From Novosphingobium sp. (GTDB lineage Bacteria > Pseudomonadota > Alphaproteobacteria > Sphingomonadales > Sphingomonadaceae): a stretch of 19,012 nt of DNA. Below are positions 1-7,157 of the stretch, piece by piece (position 1 is the stretch's first letter; each line of letters begins with the position of its first letter). The stretch spans positions 1 through 19,012 of the forward strand of contig JAJTFU010000018.1 in assembly GCA_021299075.1 (NCBI GenBank). Direction: 5' to 3'. The position numbers were made by a program, and so were the translations under genes. The notes under the pieces were generated by a model, which saw nothing but the letters and a program-made list of their open reading frames with translations, searched no databases and was not told where the DNA came from.

Positions 1-75
1 ATCGACCGCTTCCCGGAGGCGCTGCTGATGCTGTTCACCGGCAAGCACAGCGGCAACTTGGTGGTCAAGCCCTGA
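1..75 (+). CDS. MDR-family NADP-dependent oxidoreductase, C-terminal end only
   Basis: An open frame runs from the first base of the window to a TGA at 73-75 and encodes 24 residues, ending in LFTGKHSGNLVVKP. This matches the usual C-terminus of zinc-independent medium-chain reductases of the prostaglandin-reductase/LTB4-dehydrogenase type. The same signature closes both other MDR genes here (LFTGGNVGKVLVELPQ at 3483 and LFVGANRGKQLLQL at 17361). Such enzymes generally reduce the double bond of alpha,beta-unsaturated ketones with NADPH. Only the tail is visible, so the catalytic part cannot be assessed. The next gene, a broken Rieske oxygenase, starts 93 bases downstream on the same strand. 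Confidence 0.75.
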   Translation: MDRFPEALLMLFTGKHSGNLVVKP

Positions 76-94
76 GCGAGAACGCGCCCCGCAA

Positions 95-113
95 CCAAAA
101 ATGACAATTGTCA
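95..113. promoter_or_regulatory. Candidate operator: 12-bp perfect palindrome upstream of the Rieske gene
   Basis: TGACAATTGTCA at 102-113 is its own reverse complement. It lies in the 93-base gap before the Rieske gene start at 169. The wider string CCAAAAATGACAATTGT (95-111) recurs with three mismatches at 16415-16431 upstream of another rightward gene. This suggests a shared regulator-binding or promoter element. No binding protein is encoded in the window, so the role is inferred. Confidence 0.4.
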
Positions 114-168
114 ATTCGCCGCCGCGCGCGAGAGTAACAAGACCCGGGTTGGGATTGAGGGAACTGCA

Positions 169-1306
169 ATGTCTCGCGAACAATTGATCGAAATGACCCG
201 CTCGCTCGTCGCCCACGGCGATGCCGGAACGATGGAGCTGGCCGACGAAGTGGTGCGCATCCCGGCATCGGCCTATACCGATGAGGCGCTGTTCGAGCGT
301 GAGAAGCGGCAGATCTTCCGCCGCCTGCCACTGATGGTTGCGCCCTCATGCGAACTGCCCGAACCCGGCGATTACAAGGCGATGGACATCTGCGGCGTGC
401 CGCTGCTCTTGACCCGGCAAAAGGACGGCACGGTTGCCGCCTTCCTCAACATGTGCACCCATCGCGGCAATCCGGTGGCGGCCGGCAGCGGTAATGCCAG
501 CCGCTTTACCTGCGGCTATCACGGCTGGACTTTCAAGAACGATGGCGCGCTGATCGGTGTGGCCAGCCCGCAGGATTTCGGCGCGATCGACAAGGCGGCG
601 CACTGCCTGACCCGTGCTGAAGGCCTTCGAATTCGATGGCTGGCACCTGTTCAGCCAGCGCACCCTGTCGGGCCCGAACTGGAAGACGGCCTACGACGGC
701 TACCTCGATTTCTACCACCTGCCGGTGCTCCACGCGAACACCTTTGGTTCGGACTTCTACAACCGCGCCAACTACTTCGCCTTCGGGCCGCACCAGCGCC
801 TGTCGACCCCGTCGCGCTATGCGATCAAGGTTTCAGCCGCCGATGATCAGAAGATGGACCTCGCCGCGATGAACGACGACGAGATACCGCAGGAAGTGCT
901 GGTTCAGGGCGTCTGGACGATCTTCCCGCACATCTCGATCGCCAGCTTCTATGGCGGCGGCCTGCGCGGAGCGATGATCAGCCAGCTGTTCCCGGGCGAC
1001 AAGGTCGGCGAAAGCTATACCACCCAGTTCTACGTCATGGAGCACAAGCCGACCGACGAAGCGGCGATCAAGGCCGCGCACGACCAGTTTGATTTCCTCG
1101 AGATCGTGGTCCGCGACGAGGACTACAAGACCGGCAAGCGCCAGCACCAGGCGCTGCAGAGCGGGCTGATGAAGGATGTACTGTTCGGCCGCAACGAGCG
1201 CGGCGGGCAGGTCTTCCACCAGTGGGTCGACAAGCTGACCAATGCCAGCGACGCTGACCTGATCGAGATCTTCGCTGCAGAGCAGCCCAGCCTGGCAGCC
1301 GAATAG
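169..1306 (+). pseudogene. Rieske non-heme iron oxygenase alpha subunit, broken by internal deletion/frameshift
   Basis: The gene starts at ATG 169 with a GAGGGA ribosome site at 157-162. The first frame encodes a Rieske domain with ligands Cys96, His98, Cys115 and His118 (CTHRG ... CGYHGW). That frame makes sense up to Thr148 (base 612), after which it turns to arginine- and proline-rich nonsense and stops at 846. The catalytic domain resumes one frame over from about 614: FEFDGWHLF, NWKTAYDGYLDFYH and HLPVLH with the two iron-binding histidines, ending at TAG 1304-1306. Compared with the intact paralogue at 11709-13040, the CxYHGW-to-NWK distance is about 49 residues instead of 82. About 33 residues (roughly 100 bases) are therefore missing, including the strand that usually reads like FVWVNLDP. 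The intact protein would be about 410 residues. As written the gene cannot give a functional oxygenase. Either it is a decayed gene or the assembly lost bases here. Confidence 0.85.
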
Positions 1307-1327
1307 AAAACCCAAACGAAACAAAAC

Positions 1328-1429
1328 CCGCTCGTCCTGAGCTTGTCGAAGGACCGTCCTTGTTCTTCGGACGGGGCTCATAACCGCCTCAAGAGAAAAG
1401 CGGTCCTTCGACAGGCTCAGGACGAACGG
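1328..1429. repeat. Long imperfect inverted repeat between convergent genes (sphingomonad-type dispersed repeat)
   Basis: The left arm (1328-1356) and right arm (1401-1429) are 29 bases each and are reverse complements at 27 positions. The arm core is CGTCCTGAG(C/T)TGTCGAAGGA-like. A smaller hairpin (CCGTCC at 1354-1359, GGACGG at 1369-1374) lies at the inner edge of the left arm. From memory, sequences of this type are scattered through many sphingomonad genomes. The element fills the gap between the 3' ends of the convergent Rieske (ends 1306) and NmrA-like (ends 1461) genes. It could fold strongly in RNA from either strand and may act as a bidirectional terminator. Confidence 0.8.
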
Positions 1430-1460
1430 ATTTAGGGGGTGAGGCTAGTCGCTCACTCCC

Positions 1461-2408
1461 TCACCCAAAGGCCGGGCGGTGGTTCTTTTCGCCCCAGTCC
1501 TGCCGCGGTGCCCACTCCGCCATGCTTTCCAGCTTGCCTTCCAGTTCGGGGAAGCGCTCGTAAACGTGGCCCATGTCGACCGCGAAGGGCTTGGTCGGCG
1601 CGGTGTTGTTGTAATCGTAGAAGGCCTCGATGCCCTTGGCGAATTCTTCGCGCATGGCGGCGGGCATGCTGTCACCGGCCGCCTCGACCAGGTAGCGCCC
1701 GAATTCGGCCGGGGTGCAGGGATCGTACTTGATCGGCTTGCCCAGCGTGTCGCTCAGCACCTTGGCGACCTGCGGCCCGCGCATCCGCTCGGGCCCACCG
1801 ATGTTGAGCCAGGCGCCTTCCATGTCCGGCCGCTCGAGCGAGGCCAGCATGAACTTGGCCACGTCATCCAGGCTGATCCAGTTGGCCTCCAGCTCAGGGT
1901 TGTGCGGGTAGACATAGCGCCCCTCGCTGACGATGAACGGGCGCGCCCAGTTGGTCAGCAGGTTGTCCATGAACAGGACCGAGCCGAACACCGTGCCCGG
2001 CGCGCCGGAACGCCACAGCGCGTTGATGCCCTTGGTATTGCCGGCATAGGTGAAGGCATCGCCCGGCTTGTCCGGGATCCAGCTTGAGGTGTTCCAGACC
2101 ACCCGCTTGACGTCGAGCGCCGCCGCCGCCGCGCCGACCTGGCCGACTAGCACGGCGCGGTCGGCCCGGGCCTGGAGCGGGTGGGTGTAGAAGATGTAAT
2201 CGCTGCCCTCGAGCGCGGCGGCATAGCTATCGGTATCGTAAAGATCCATCGGCCGCAGCTCGACCGTGTCGATCCCAGGGAAGTCCTCCCCGGCAAAGGG
2301 ATCGGCGCTGCGGGTGATTGCCCGCACCTTGTAGCCGGCGGCCAGCGCCTGCCGCACCTGCGCCATGCCCTGGCGGCCACTCGCGCCAATGACTGTGATC
2401 AAGGCCAT
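1461..2408 (-). CDS. NmrA-like NAD(P)-binding protein
   Basis: This 315-residue protein begins MALITVIGASGRQG. The N-terminal strand and glycine-rich GASGRQG turn (residues 8-14) are typical of atypical SDRs of the NmrA/isoflavone-reductase type, which bind NAD(P)(H). Later segments (NTSSW, NISLDDVAKFML-like WISLDDVAKFML, LNIGGPE) follow the usual NmrA layout, and the length fits. Some NmrA proteins are redox-sensing regulators and others are reductases, and the sequence does not decide between them. The start is ATG at 2408 with a GGGAG ribosome site about 9 bases upstream. The gene is divergent from the MDR gene at 2545, with a 136-base shared upstream region containing an imperfect palindrome. 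Its 3' end faces the broken Rieske gene across the inverted repeat. Confidence 0.85.
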   Translation of the reverse strand: MALITVIGASGRQGMAQVRQALAAGYKVRAITRSADPFAGEDFPGIDTVELRPMDLYDTDSYAAALEGSDYIFYTHPLQARADRAVLVGQVGAAAAALDVKRVVWNTSSWIPDKPGDAFTYAGNTKGINALWRSGAPGTVFGSVLFMDNLLTNWARPFIVSEGRYVYPHNPELEANWISLDDVAKFMLASLERPDMEGAWLNIGGPERMRGPQVAKVLSDTLGKPIKYDPCTPAEFGRYLVEAAGDSMPAAMREEFAKGIEAFYDYNNTAPTKPFAVDMGHVYERFPELEGKLESMAEWAPRQDWGEKNHRPAFG

Positions 2409-2431
2409 TTCGATAGTCTCCCTCTCATCTG

Positions 2432-2451
2432 TTGCCCTGACGTTACGGCAA
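2432..2451. promoter_or_regulatory. Candidate operator in divergent intergenic region (TTGCC...GGCAA palindrome)
   Basis: The 20-base stretch matches its reverse complement at 16 positions: TTGCC and GGCAA arms around a central ACGT. It lies about 25 bases upstream of the leftward NmrA-like start (2408) and about 95 bases upstream of the rightward MDR start (2545). That is a suitable place for a regulator controlling both. The shape is like sites of dimeric repressors (LacI- or TetR-like). No regulator gene is present to match it. Confidence 0.35.
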
Positions 2452-2544
2452 TGCGGCGCAGGCTGCGCTCGGCGAAATTGATAGCCGTGCCGGTGGACGC
2501 TTTGCGCCTATGGTGCTGGCGATACGATTTTAGAGAGGCCGTTC

Positions 2545-3483
2545 ATGAACAACCGTTTCTGGCGACTGGATGCGCGCCCGGTGGGCAATGCCTTTGCCGA
2601 GGCGCTGTCGCTCCAGACCGTGCCGCTGGCCGCGCCGGAAGCGGGCCAGATCGTGATCCGCAACCGCTACCTGTCGATGGACGCCGGCACACGGATGTGG
2701 ATGACCGACCGCACCGATGGCTATCAGCCGCCGCTGCCGCTGGGCACGCCGATGTCCGGCCTGGTGCTGGGTGAAGTGGTCGCCTCCAACGCGGCGGGCT
2801 TTGCGGCGGGTGACTGGGTCCGCGCATTTGGTACCTGGAGCGATTATTCGGTCGTCGATCCCATCATGGCCGGGGCCTTCAAGGTCGATGCCAGCGTGGC
2901 CGACCTGCGCGATCACCTTGGTCCGGCCGTGGTCGTTTCCGCAGCCGCCGGATCGACCGGGCTGCTCGCCTGCCAGATCGCCAAGCTGCTCGGCGCGGAG
3001 GCCTATGGCATTGCCGGCGGGGCAGAGAAGTGCGCGCTACTGGTGCGGGACTATGGCCTGGCGGGAGCCTATGACTACCGCGCCGGGGGCCTGCGCGAGA
3101 AGCTGGCCGAGATACCCGGCGGGATCGACGTCTATTTCGACAATGTCGGCGGGCCGATCCTGGAGGATGTCCTCGCCAACATGGCGCTTTATGGCCGGGT
3201 CGCGGTCTGCGGGCTGGTGGCGGAATATACCGCCGGGGAACGGCGCGGGCCGGCCAATTTCGATCAGGTGCTGATGAAGCGGCTCAGGATCGAAGGGTTC
3301 TTCTCACCCGATTTCATGGACCAGGGCGAGGCGCTGACCGCGCGCCTGCGCCAGTGGGTCGATGCCGGCCAGCTCTCGCTGCCCTATGACATGACCACAG
3401 GCCTGGAAAACACCCTTGCCGCCTATGCCCGGCTGTTCACCGGGGGCAATGTCGGCAAGGTACTGGTGGAGCTGCCGCAATGA
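2545..3483 (+). CDS. MDR-family NADP-dependent enone reductase, internally shortened
   Basis: This 312-residue protein resembles zinc-free medium-chain reductases (prostaglandin reductase type), which reduce alpha,beta-unsaturated carbonyls with NADPH. Visible parts are the N-terminal GroES-like domain (RYLSMDAGTRMWM, residues 41-53), the Rossmann turn VSAAAGSTG (131-139), YFDNVGG and the C-terminal LFTGGNVGKVLVELPQ. Compared with the paralogue at 17361-18362, about 19 residues are missing around residue 126 (base 2922). The paralogue has LGTTGVTAYCGLFKVGKP there, while this protein jumps from RDHLG to PAVVVSAAAG. That segment carries the conserved TAY helix leading into the nucleotide-binding domain, so activity is doubtful although the frame is kept. 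The start is ATG 2545 with AGAGAGG upstream. The last codon overlaps the next gene as ATGA, implying translational coupling. Confidence 0.85.
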   Translation: MNNRFWRLDARPVGNAFAEALSLQTVPLAAPEAGQIVIRNRYLSMDAGTRMWMTDRTDGYQPPLPLGTPMSGLVLGEVVASNAAGFAAGDWVRAFGTWSDYSVVDPIMAGAFKVDASVADLRDHLGPAVVVSAAAGSTGLLACQIAKLLGAEAYGIAGGAEKCALLVRDYGLAGAYDYRAGGLREKLAEIPGGIDVYFDNVGGPILEDVLANMALYGRVAVCGLVAEYTAGERRGPANFDQVLMKRLRIEGFFSPDFMDQGEALTARLRQWVDAGQLSLPYDMTTGLENTLAAYARLFTGGNVGKVLVELPQ

Positions 3484-4019
3484 CCCTTTCACTCGCAGAC
3501 AAGGACGCCATCCGTGATGTGCTGACGGCCTATGCCCACGCCATCGACCGGCGGCGGTGGGAACTGATGCCGCAGATTTTCCACCCGGAGGCGACCTTTG
3601 CCTTCGGGCCGATTGGCGGATCGTGGCAGGACTTCGTCGGCCAGGCCCAGGCCGTGATCAACAATTGCGTGGCGACGCACCACCAGCTCGGCCAGATGCT
3701 GATCGCCGCCGATGGACCCGATGCCGCCATCGCCGAAACCTATATGACCGCGATGCACATCGTGCCGCCGGGCTATCCCCTCCCCACCGTCTTTCCCGAC
3801 CGGGGCGAGGACTATTCCGCCGTGATCGCCGGCCGCTATGTCGACCGCCTCGTCCTTTACCGCGGCGAATGGCGGATCATGCAGCGCACCGGCATCTACG
3901 ATTGGCGCGAATTCCGCGAGATCGGCGAGGCTAACCTGTCCGCCGTGGCGCAGGAAGCGCGCGGGCAGCATGATGCGGGCGATCCGGCCTGGCCGGTGGC
4001 GGCGGCTTGGGCGGGGTAG
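3480..4019 (+). CDS. NTF2/SnoaL-fold protein with dehydratase-like Tyr-Asp-His pattern
   Basis: This 179-residue protein has the SnoaL_4-like NTF2 layout: an N-terminal helix with AYAHAIDRRRWE, then a strand with HPEATFAFG, and a C-terminal LYRGEWRIMQRTGIYDW hairpin. Tyr18 and Asp23 (Y-x4-D) and a histidine pair at 67-68 match the order and approximate spacing of the catalytic Tyr30/Asp35/His83 of bile acid 7-alpha-dehydratase BaiE. A dehydration or isomerisation of a cyclic hydroxyketone is therefore plausible, but this is inference from the fold. Its ATG overlaps the stop of the upstream MDR gene (ATGA), so the two are co-translated and may act on consecutive intermediates. It ends 9 bases from the convergent zinc-ribbon gene. 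Confidence 0.85.
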   Translation: MTLSLADKDAIRDVLTAYAHAIDRRRWELMPQIFHPEATFAFGPIGGSWQDFVGQAQAVINNCVATHHQLGQMLIAADGPDAAIAETYMTAMHIVPPGYPLPTVFPDRGEDYSAVIAGRYVDRLVLYRGEWRIMQRTGIYDWREFREIGEANLSAVAQEARGQHDAGDPAWPVAAAWAG

Positions 4020-4028
4020 GACGGGCGG

Positions 4029-4427
4029 CTACTCCTGAAAGCGGAATGGATGATTGGGATTGGCCGCGATGAACCCGGCCACTTCACGCAGTCGCTCGGG
4101 ATAGGGTGCAACATCGCGCCAGCCCGTGTCCGACAGGAACCGAAACCCGGCTTGCCACAGGGCTTCAACCTTCTTCCATTGCTCTTCGTCAGACTTCTTT
4201 GGTGCTTTGAACGCCCGGCCCATCCAACTCAGGTTCGCCTTGCATTGCGGACAGGTCGCCACGCTTTCCGCCGAGAGCTTCCAAGACTTGCGGCAATGAA
4301 AGCAGGCGTGGGCCACGAGATAGTCCGGTCCGCGCTGTCGCTCGCCCGTATCTGGACCCGGAATCGATCTGCTCCCAATTGCCTTTCGGATCTCCATCCG
4401 CTCATGCTTTGATGGAACTTGGCGCAT
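4029..4427 (-). CDS. Zinc-ribbon protein of unknown function
   Basis: This 132-residue protein contains one treble-clef/zinc-ribbon pair, Cys42-x2-Cys45 and Cys59-x2-Cys62 (CFHC ... CPQC). A basic stretch (MGRAFKAPKK, residues 69-78) and an aromatic helix (EEQWKKVEALWQAGFRF) follow. I do not recognise a named family with confidence. The pattern resembles a conserved bacterial protein of unknown function. It has no evident metabolic link to its neighbours. Its codons and the flanking 4428-4492 stretch look more AT-rich than the surrounding genes. The start is uncertain: ATG 4427 has no clear ribosome site, and an in-frame ATG at 4397 (MEIRK) is an alternative. The 3' end lies 9 bases from the convergent NTF2 gene. 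Confidence 0.75.
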   Translation of the reverse strand: MRQVPSKHERMEIRKAIGSRSIPGPDTGERQRGPDYLVAHACFHCRKSWKLSAESVATCPQCKANLSWMGRAFKAPKKSDEEQWKKVEALWQAGFRFLSDTGWRDVAPYPERLREVAGFIAANPNHPFRFQE

Positions 4428-4492
4428 GAGAATAGTGCTAGATCAATCGATCGAGAGCAGCAACGTTGTTCAAAGTCAGACCAGACTTTCCC

Positions 4493-4903
4493 CTACTCCT
4501 TCCGCAAGATCGTATAGACCCCCGTCATCGTCATCAGCACCTCGTCGCCGCGGCGGATTTCGCCGCTGCAATAGGCGATGCGCTTGCCCTTGCGGTCGAG
4601 GCGGCAGGTGGCTTCGAGCCAGTCGCCGCTCTTGGTGCCGGACAGGAAATTGACCGTCAGCGTGTTGGAGACGACCGCCAGCGCGGGCCGTTCGCTGTCA
4701 TGGACGGCGAAGGACAGGGCAACATCGGCAAAGGTCGCCAGCACCCCGCCATGGGCAACGCCGACATAGTTGGCGTGGCTTTCCCCCACCAGCAGGCCGA
4801 GCCGCGTCTCCCCCTCGCCCCGGTGGATGAAATAGGGGCCGGATAGGGTCAGGAACCCGGGCGAGAAATTGGCCGGGACGAAGCCGGCTGGCACTTCGGA
4901 CAT
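4493..4903 (-). CDS. PaaI-type hotdog-fold thioesterase
   Basis: This 136-residue single hotdog domain carries the PaaI/4HBT-II signature HGGVLATFADVA (residues 51-62). The HGG loop and downstream Asp60 are the usual catalytic features. The C-terminal half (TVNFLSGTKSGDWLEATCRL ... GVYTILRK) is typical of the fold. Family members hydrolyse acyl- or aryl-CoA thioesters, often to rescue stalled CoA intermediates. The start at 4903 (MSEVPAG) is chosen because AGGAGG lies 8 bases upstream. The earlier in-frame ATG at 4909 is only 2 bases from it. The gene is divergent from the acyl-CoA ligase at 5004, so CoA-ester formation and hydrolysis are side by side. The two genes may share a promoter region, which contains an 8-base palindrome (TGCCGGCA, 4917-4924). 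Confidence 0.88.
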   Translation of the reverse strand: MSEVPAGFVPANFSPGFLTLSGPYFIHRGEGETRLGLLVGESHANYVGVAHGGVLATFADVALSFAVHDSERPALAVVSNTLTVNFLSGTKSGDWLEATCRLDRKGKRIAYCSGEIRRGDEVLMTMTGVYTILRKE

Positions 4904-5003
4904 GGGCATTGCCTCCTGCCGGCACAGTCCACCATGCACGCGCGCGGCGGGACTATGAAATGTGCCAATGGTTCGCGGGGGCCAAGTTCCTAAGGACAAG
5001 GCC

Positions 5004-6617
5004 ATGGGACAGACATCGACCGAAGCCACGCCTGCCGTGCAGTTTGAAACCGTCGTGGCCGCCGTGCGCGCCCATGCGGCCGACAATCCGCAGGCCATGG
5101 CCTTCACCTTTGGTGACGAGGTGATGACCTTTGCCGAGCTCGACGCCGGATCGAACCGCGCCGCCAACGGCCTGACCGCGCTGGGTGTGAAGGCGGGGGA
5201 CCGGATCGCCTACCTCGGCAAGAACATCCACCTCTACTTCGAAGTGCTGCTGGGCGCGCTGAAGATCGGAGCGGTGATGACCCCGGTGAACTGGCGGCTG
5301 GCCGTGCCCGAAGTGGTCTATGTGCTGAACGATTGCCAGGCGAGCGTGCTGTTCGTGGGCGAAGGCTTTGCCCTGCTGGTGGAGCAGGCCCGCGCCGCCG
5401 TGCCGCGCCTCGCCACCGTGATCGGCATCGACACCCCCGATAGCGCGGACGACTGGACCGATTACCGCACCTGGCGCGATGGTTTCCCGGCAGTCGATCC
5501 GCACCGCGAGGGCGGGACCGAGGACGATGCGATCCAGCTCTACACCTCGGGCACCACGGGTCATCCCAAGGGCGCGATCCTGACCAACCGCTCGATCCTC
5601 TCCTCGCGGCCTTCAGCGGTGGCGGTGGAAGACATGCGGCCCTGGCAGGTGCCGATCCCGGGCGAAGTGACGCTGCTGGCCATGCCGTGCTTCCACATCA
5701 GCGGCACCGGCACGGGCCTGGGCACGATGTTCGCCGGCACCGGCGCGATCGTGCTGCCCGAATACGATCCAACCAAGGCGCTGGAGATGATCGAGAACTA
5801 TCCGATCTCCAAGATCTTCATGGTCCCCGCCGCGATCCAGATCATGCTCAACCACCCGCGCGTGGCCGAGGTGGATTTCAGCCGGCTGAAATTCATCACC
5901 TATGGCGCGTCCCCCATCCCGCTCGACCTGATGCGCGCGGCGATGGACCGGTTCGGCTGCGGCTTCGTGCAGATGTACGGCATGACCGAAACCAGCGGCA
6001 CGATCGTCACGCTCGATCCCGAAGATCACGTGCCCGAAGGCAGCCCGAAGATGCGTTCGGTCGGCAAACCGCTGCCCGGGGTGGAGATCAAGATCATCGA
6101 CAGCGAGGGCAACACCGTGCCGCCGCGCGTGGTCGGCGAAATCGCCACCCGCAGCACCAAGAACATGAAGGGCTACTGGAACAAGCCAGAGGCGACCACT
6201 TCGACCATCGATGCCGAAGGCTGGCTGCGCACCGGCGATGCCGGCTACATGGACGAGGACGGCTATCTCTACATCCACGACCGGGTGAAGGACATGATCA
6301 TCTCGGGCGGGGAAAACGTCTATCCGGCCGAGGTCGAGAACGCGATCTACTCGCACCCCAAGGTCGCCGATGTTGCGGTGATCGGCGTGCCCGATGCCAA
6401 GTGGGGCGAGGCGGTGAAGGCTTGCGTCGTGGTCAAGCCCGGTGAGACCCTGACCGAGGCCGAGGTGATCGCCCATAGCCGCCAGCACGTGGCCGGGTAC
6501 AAGTGTCCCAAGTCGGTCGATTTCATCCCGGCCCTGCCCCGCAATGCCTCGGGCAAGGTGCTGCGCCGTGAACTGCGCGCACCCTATTGGGAAGGCATGG
6601 ACCGCGCGGTCAACTGA
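5004..6617 (+). CDS. Acyl-CoA ligase (ANL superfamily, long-chain fatty-acid/aryl-CoA synthetase-like)
   Basis: The 537-residue enzyme has the full set of ANL motifs: the P-loop YTSGTTGHPKG (180-190), YGMTET (325-330), the hinge region TGD (410-412) with DRVKDMIISGGENVYPAEVE, and the catalytic lysine in NASGK (Lys518). It would activate a carboxylic acid with ATP and load it onto CoA. The FadD-like layout fits fatty, alicyclic or steroid-side-chain acids; the exact substrate cannot be read. ATG 5004 is preferred (MGQTS) because AAGGA lies about 7 bases upstream; the frame is open further upstream without a comparable site. The stop is followed by one base and then the ATG of the VOC gene, so they form an operon with the NTF2 gene at 7158. 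Confidence 0.92.
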   Translation: MGQTSTEATPAVQFETVVAAVRAHAADNPQAMAFTFGDEVMTFAELDAGSNRAANGLTALGVKAGDRIAYLGKNIHLYFEVLLGALKIGAVMTPVNWRLAVPEVVYVLNDCQASVLFVGEGFALLVEQARAAVPRLATVIGIDTPDSADDWTDYRTWRDGFPAVDPHREGGTEDDAIQLYTSGTTGHPKGAILTNRSILSSRPSAVAVEDMRPWQVPIPGEVTLLAMPCFHISGTGTGLGTMFAGTGAIVLPEYDPTKALEMIENYPISKIFMVPAAIQIMLNHPRVAEVDFSRLKFITYGASPIPLDLMRAAMDRFGCGFVQMYGMTETSGTIVTLDPEDHVPEGSPKMRSVGKPLPGVEIKIIDSEGNTVPPRVVGEIATRSTKNMKGYWNKPEATTSTIDAEGWLRTGDAGYMDEDGYLYIHDRVKDMIISGGENVYPAEVENAIYSHPKVADVAVIGVPDAKWGEAVKACVVVKPGETLTEAEVIAHSRQHVAGYKCPKSVDFIPALPRNASGKVLRRELRAPYWEGMDRAVN

Positions 6618-6618
6618 C

Positions 6619-7146
6619 ATGAGTCTGGCCGATCTGCCCCCGCGCCAGATCGCCTATTTCGTGCCCGATATCCGCGAGGCCGCGCTGGCGCACCACCGCC
6701 AGTTCGGCTCTGGCCCATTCTTCGTGATCGACCATGTGGCGCTGAGCCGGTCCGAGCATCGCGGCACGCCGCGCCCGCTCGATCACTCCAGCGCCTATGG
6801 CCAGTGGGGCGGCCTGATGGTGGAATTCGTCCAGCAGCATAACCCGGACCCGAGCGCCTATCACGACATGTACCCGGCGGGCGGCACGGGGCTGCACCAC
6901 GTCGCGCTGTTCGTGGGCGATCTGGGCGCCGCCCTGGCCGAGCATGCCGCCGCCGGCAACCAGACCGCGCAATATGCCGTCACGACCACCGGCACCGCCT
7001 TTGCCTTTGTCGATACCACCCGCAGCCTGGGCCACATGCTGGAACTCTATGAGCCCAGCCCCGGCCTGACGGGTTTCTACGCCATGGTTGCCGCCGCCGC
7101 TGACGGCTGGGACGGCAGCGACCCCATCCGCACCATCAACCTTTGA
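6619..7146 (+). CDS. VOC-superfamily (glyoxalase-fold) protein
   Basis: This 175-residue protein contains one pair of beta-alpha-beta-beta-beta modules. Likely metal ligands are Gln10 (RQIAYFVPDI), Glu69 (VEF), His93 or His94 (GLHHVALFV) and Glu142 (LELYEP). This is the arrangement seen in Glyoxalase_4-like/methylmalonyl-CoA-epimerase relatives. An epimerase, isomerase or lyase role on a CoA-linked or hydroxylated intermediate is possible. It is too short and has the wrong layout to be an extradiol ring-cleavage dioxygenase. It begins 1 base after the ligase stop and ends 11 bases before the NTF2 start, so it is the middle gene of an operon. Confidence 0.82.
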   Translation: MSLADLPPRQIAYFVPDIREAALAHHRQFGSGPFFVIDHVALSRSEHRGTPRPLDHSSAYGQWGGLMVEFVQQHNPDPSAYHDMYPAGGTGLHHVALFVGDLGAALAEHAAAGNQTAQYAVTTTGTAFAFVDTTRSLGHMLELYEPSPGLTGFYAMVAAAADGWDGSDPIRTINL

Positions 7147-7157
7147 GGAGAGAGACT

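Noticed and set aside
4428..4492. Short palindromes (ATCGAT, CAACGTTG) as operators
   Set aside because: They are only 6-8 bases long, unrelated to each other, and not placed consistently relative to a start codon.
4904..5167. N-terminal extension of the thioesterase to a start at 5167
   Set aside because: It would overlap the divergent acyl-CoA ligase start. The added residues are low-complexity Ala/Ser/Thr, and AGGAGG supports the start at 4903.
5613..6620. A 335-codon leftward open frame opposite the acyl-CoA ligase
   Set aside because: Composition is dominated by His, Asp, Arg and Gly as expected for a shadow frame, with no domain pattern; the ligase on the other strand is certain.
6619..7146. 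VOC protein as an extradiol ring-cleavage dioxygenase
   Set aside because: It is only 175 residues with a single VOC pair and Gln in the first ligand position; extradiol dioxygenases are much longer with two module pairs and a His/His/Glu set.
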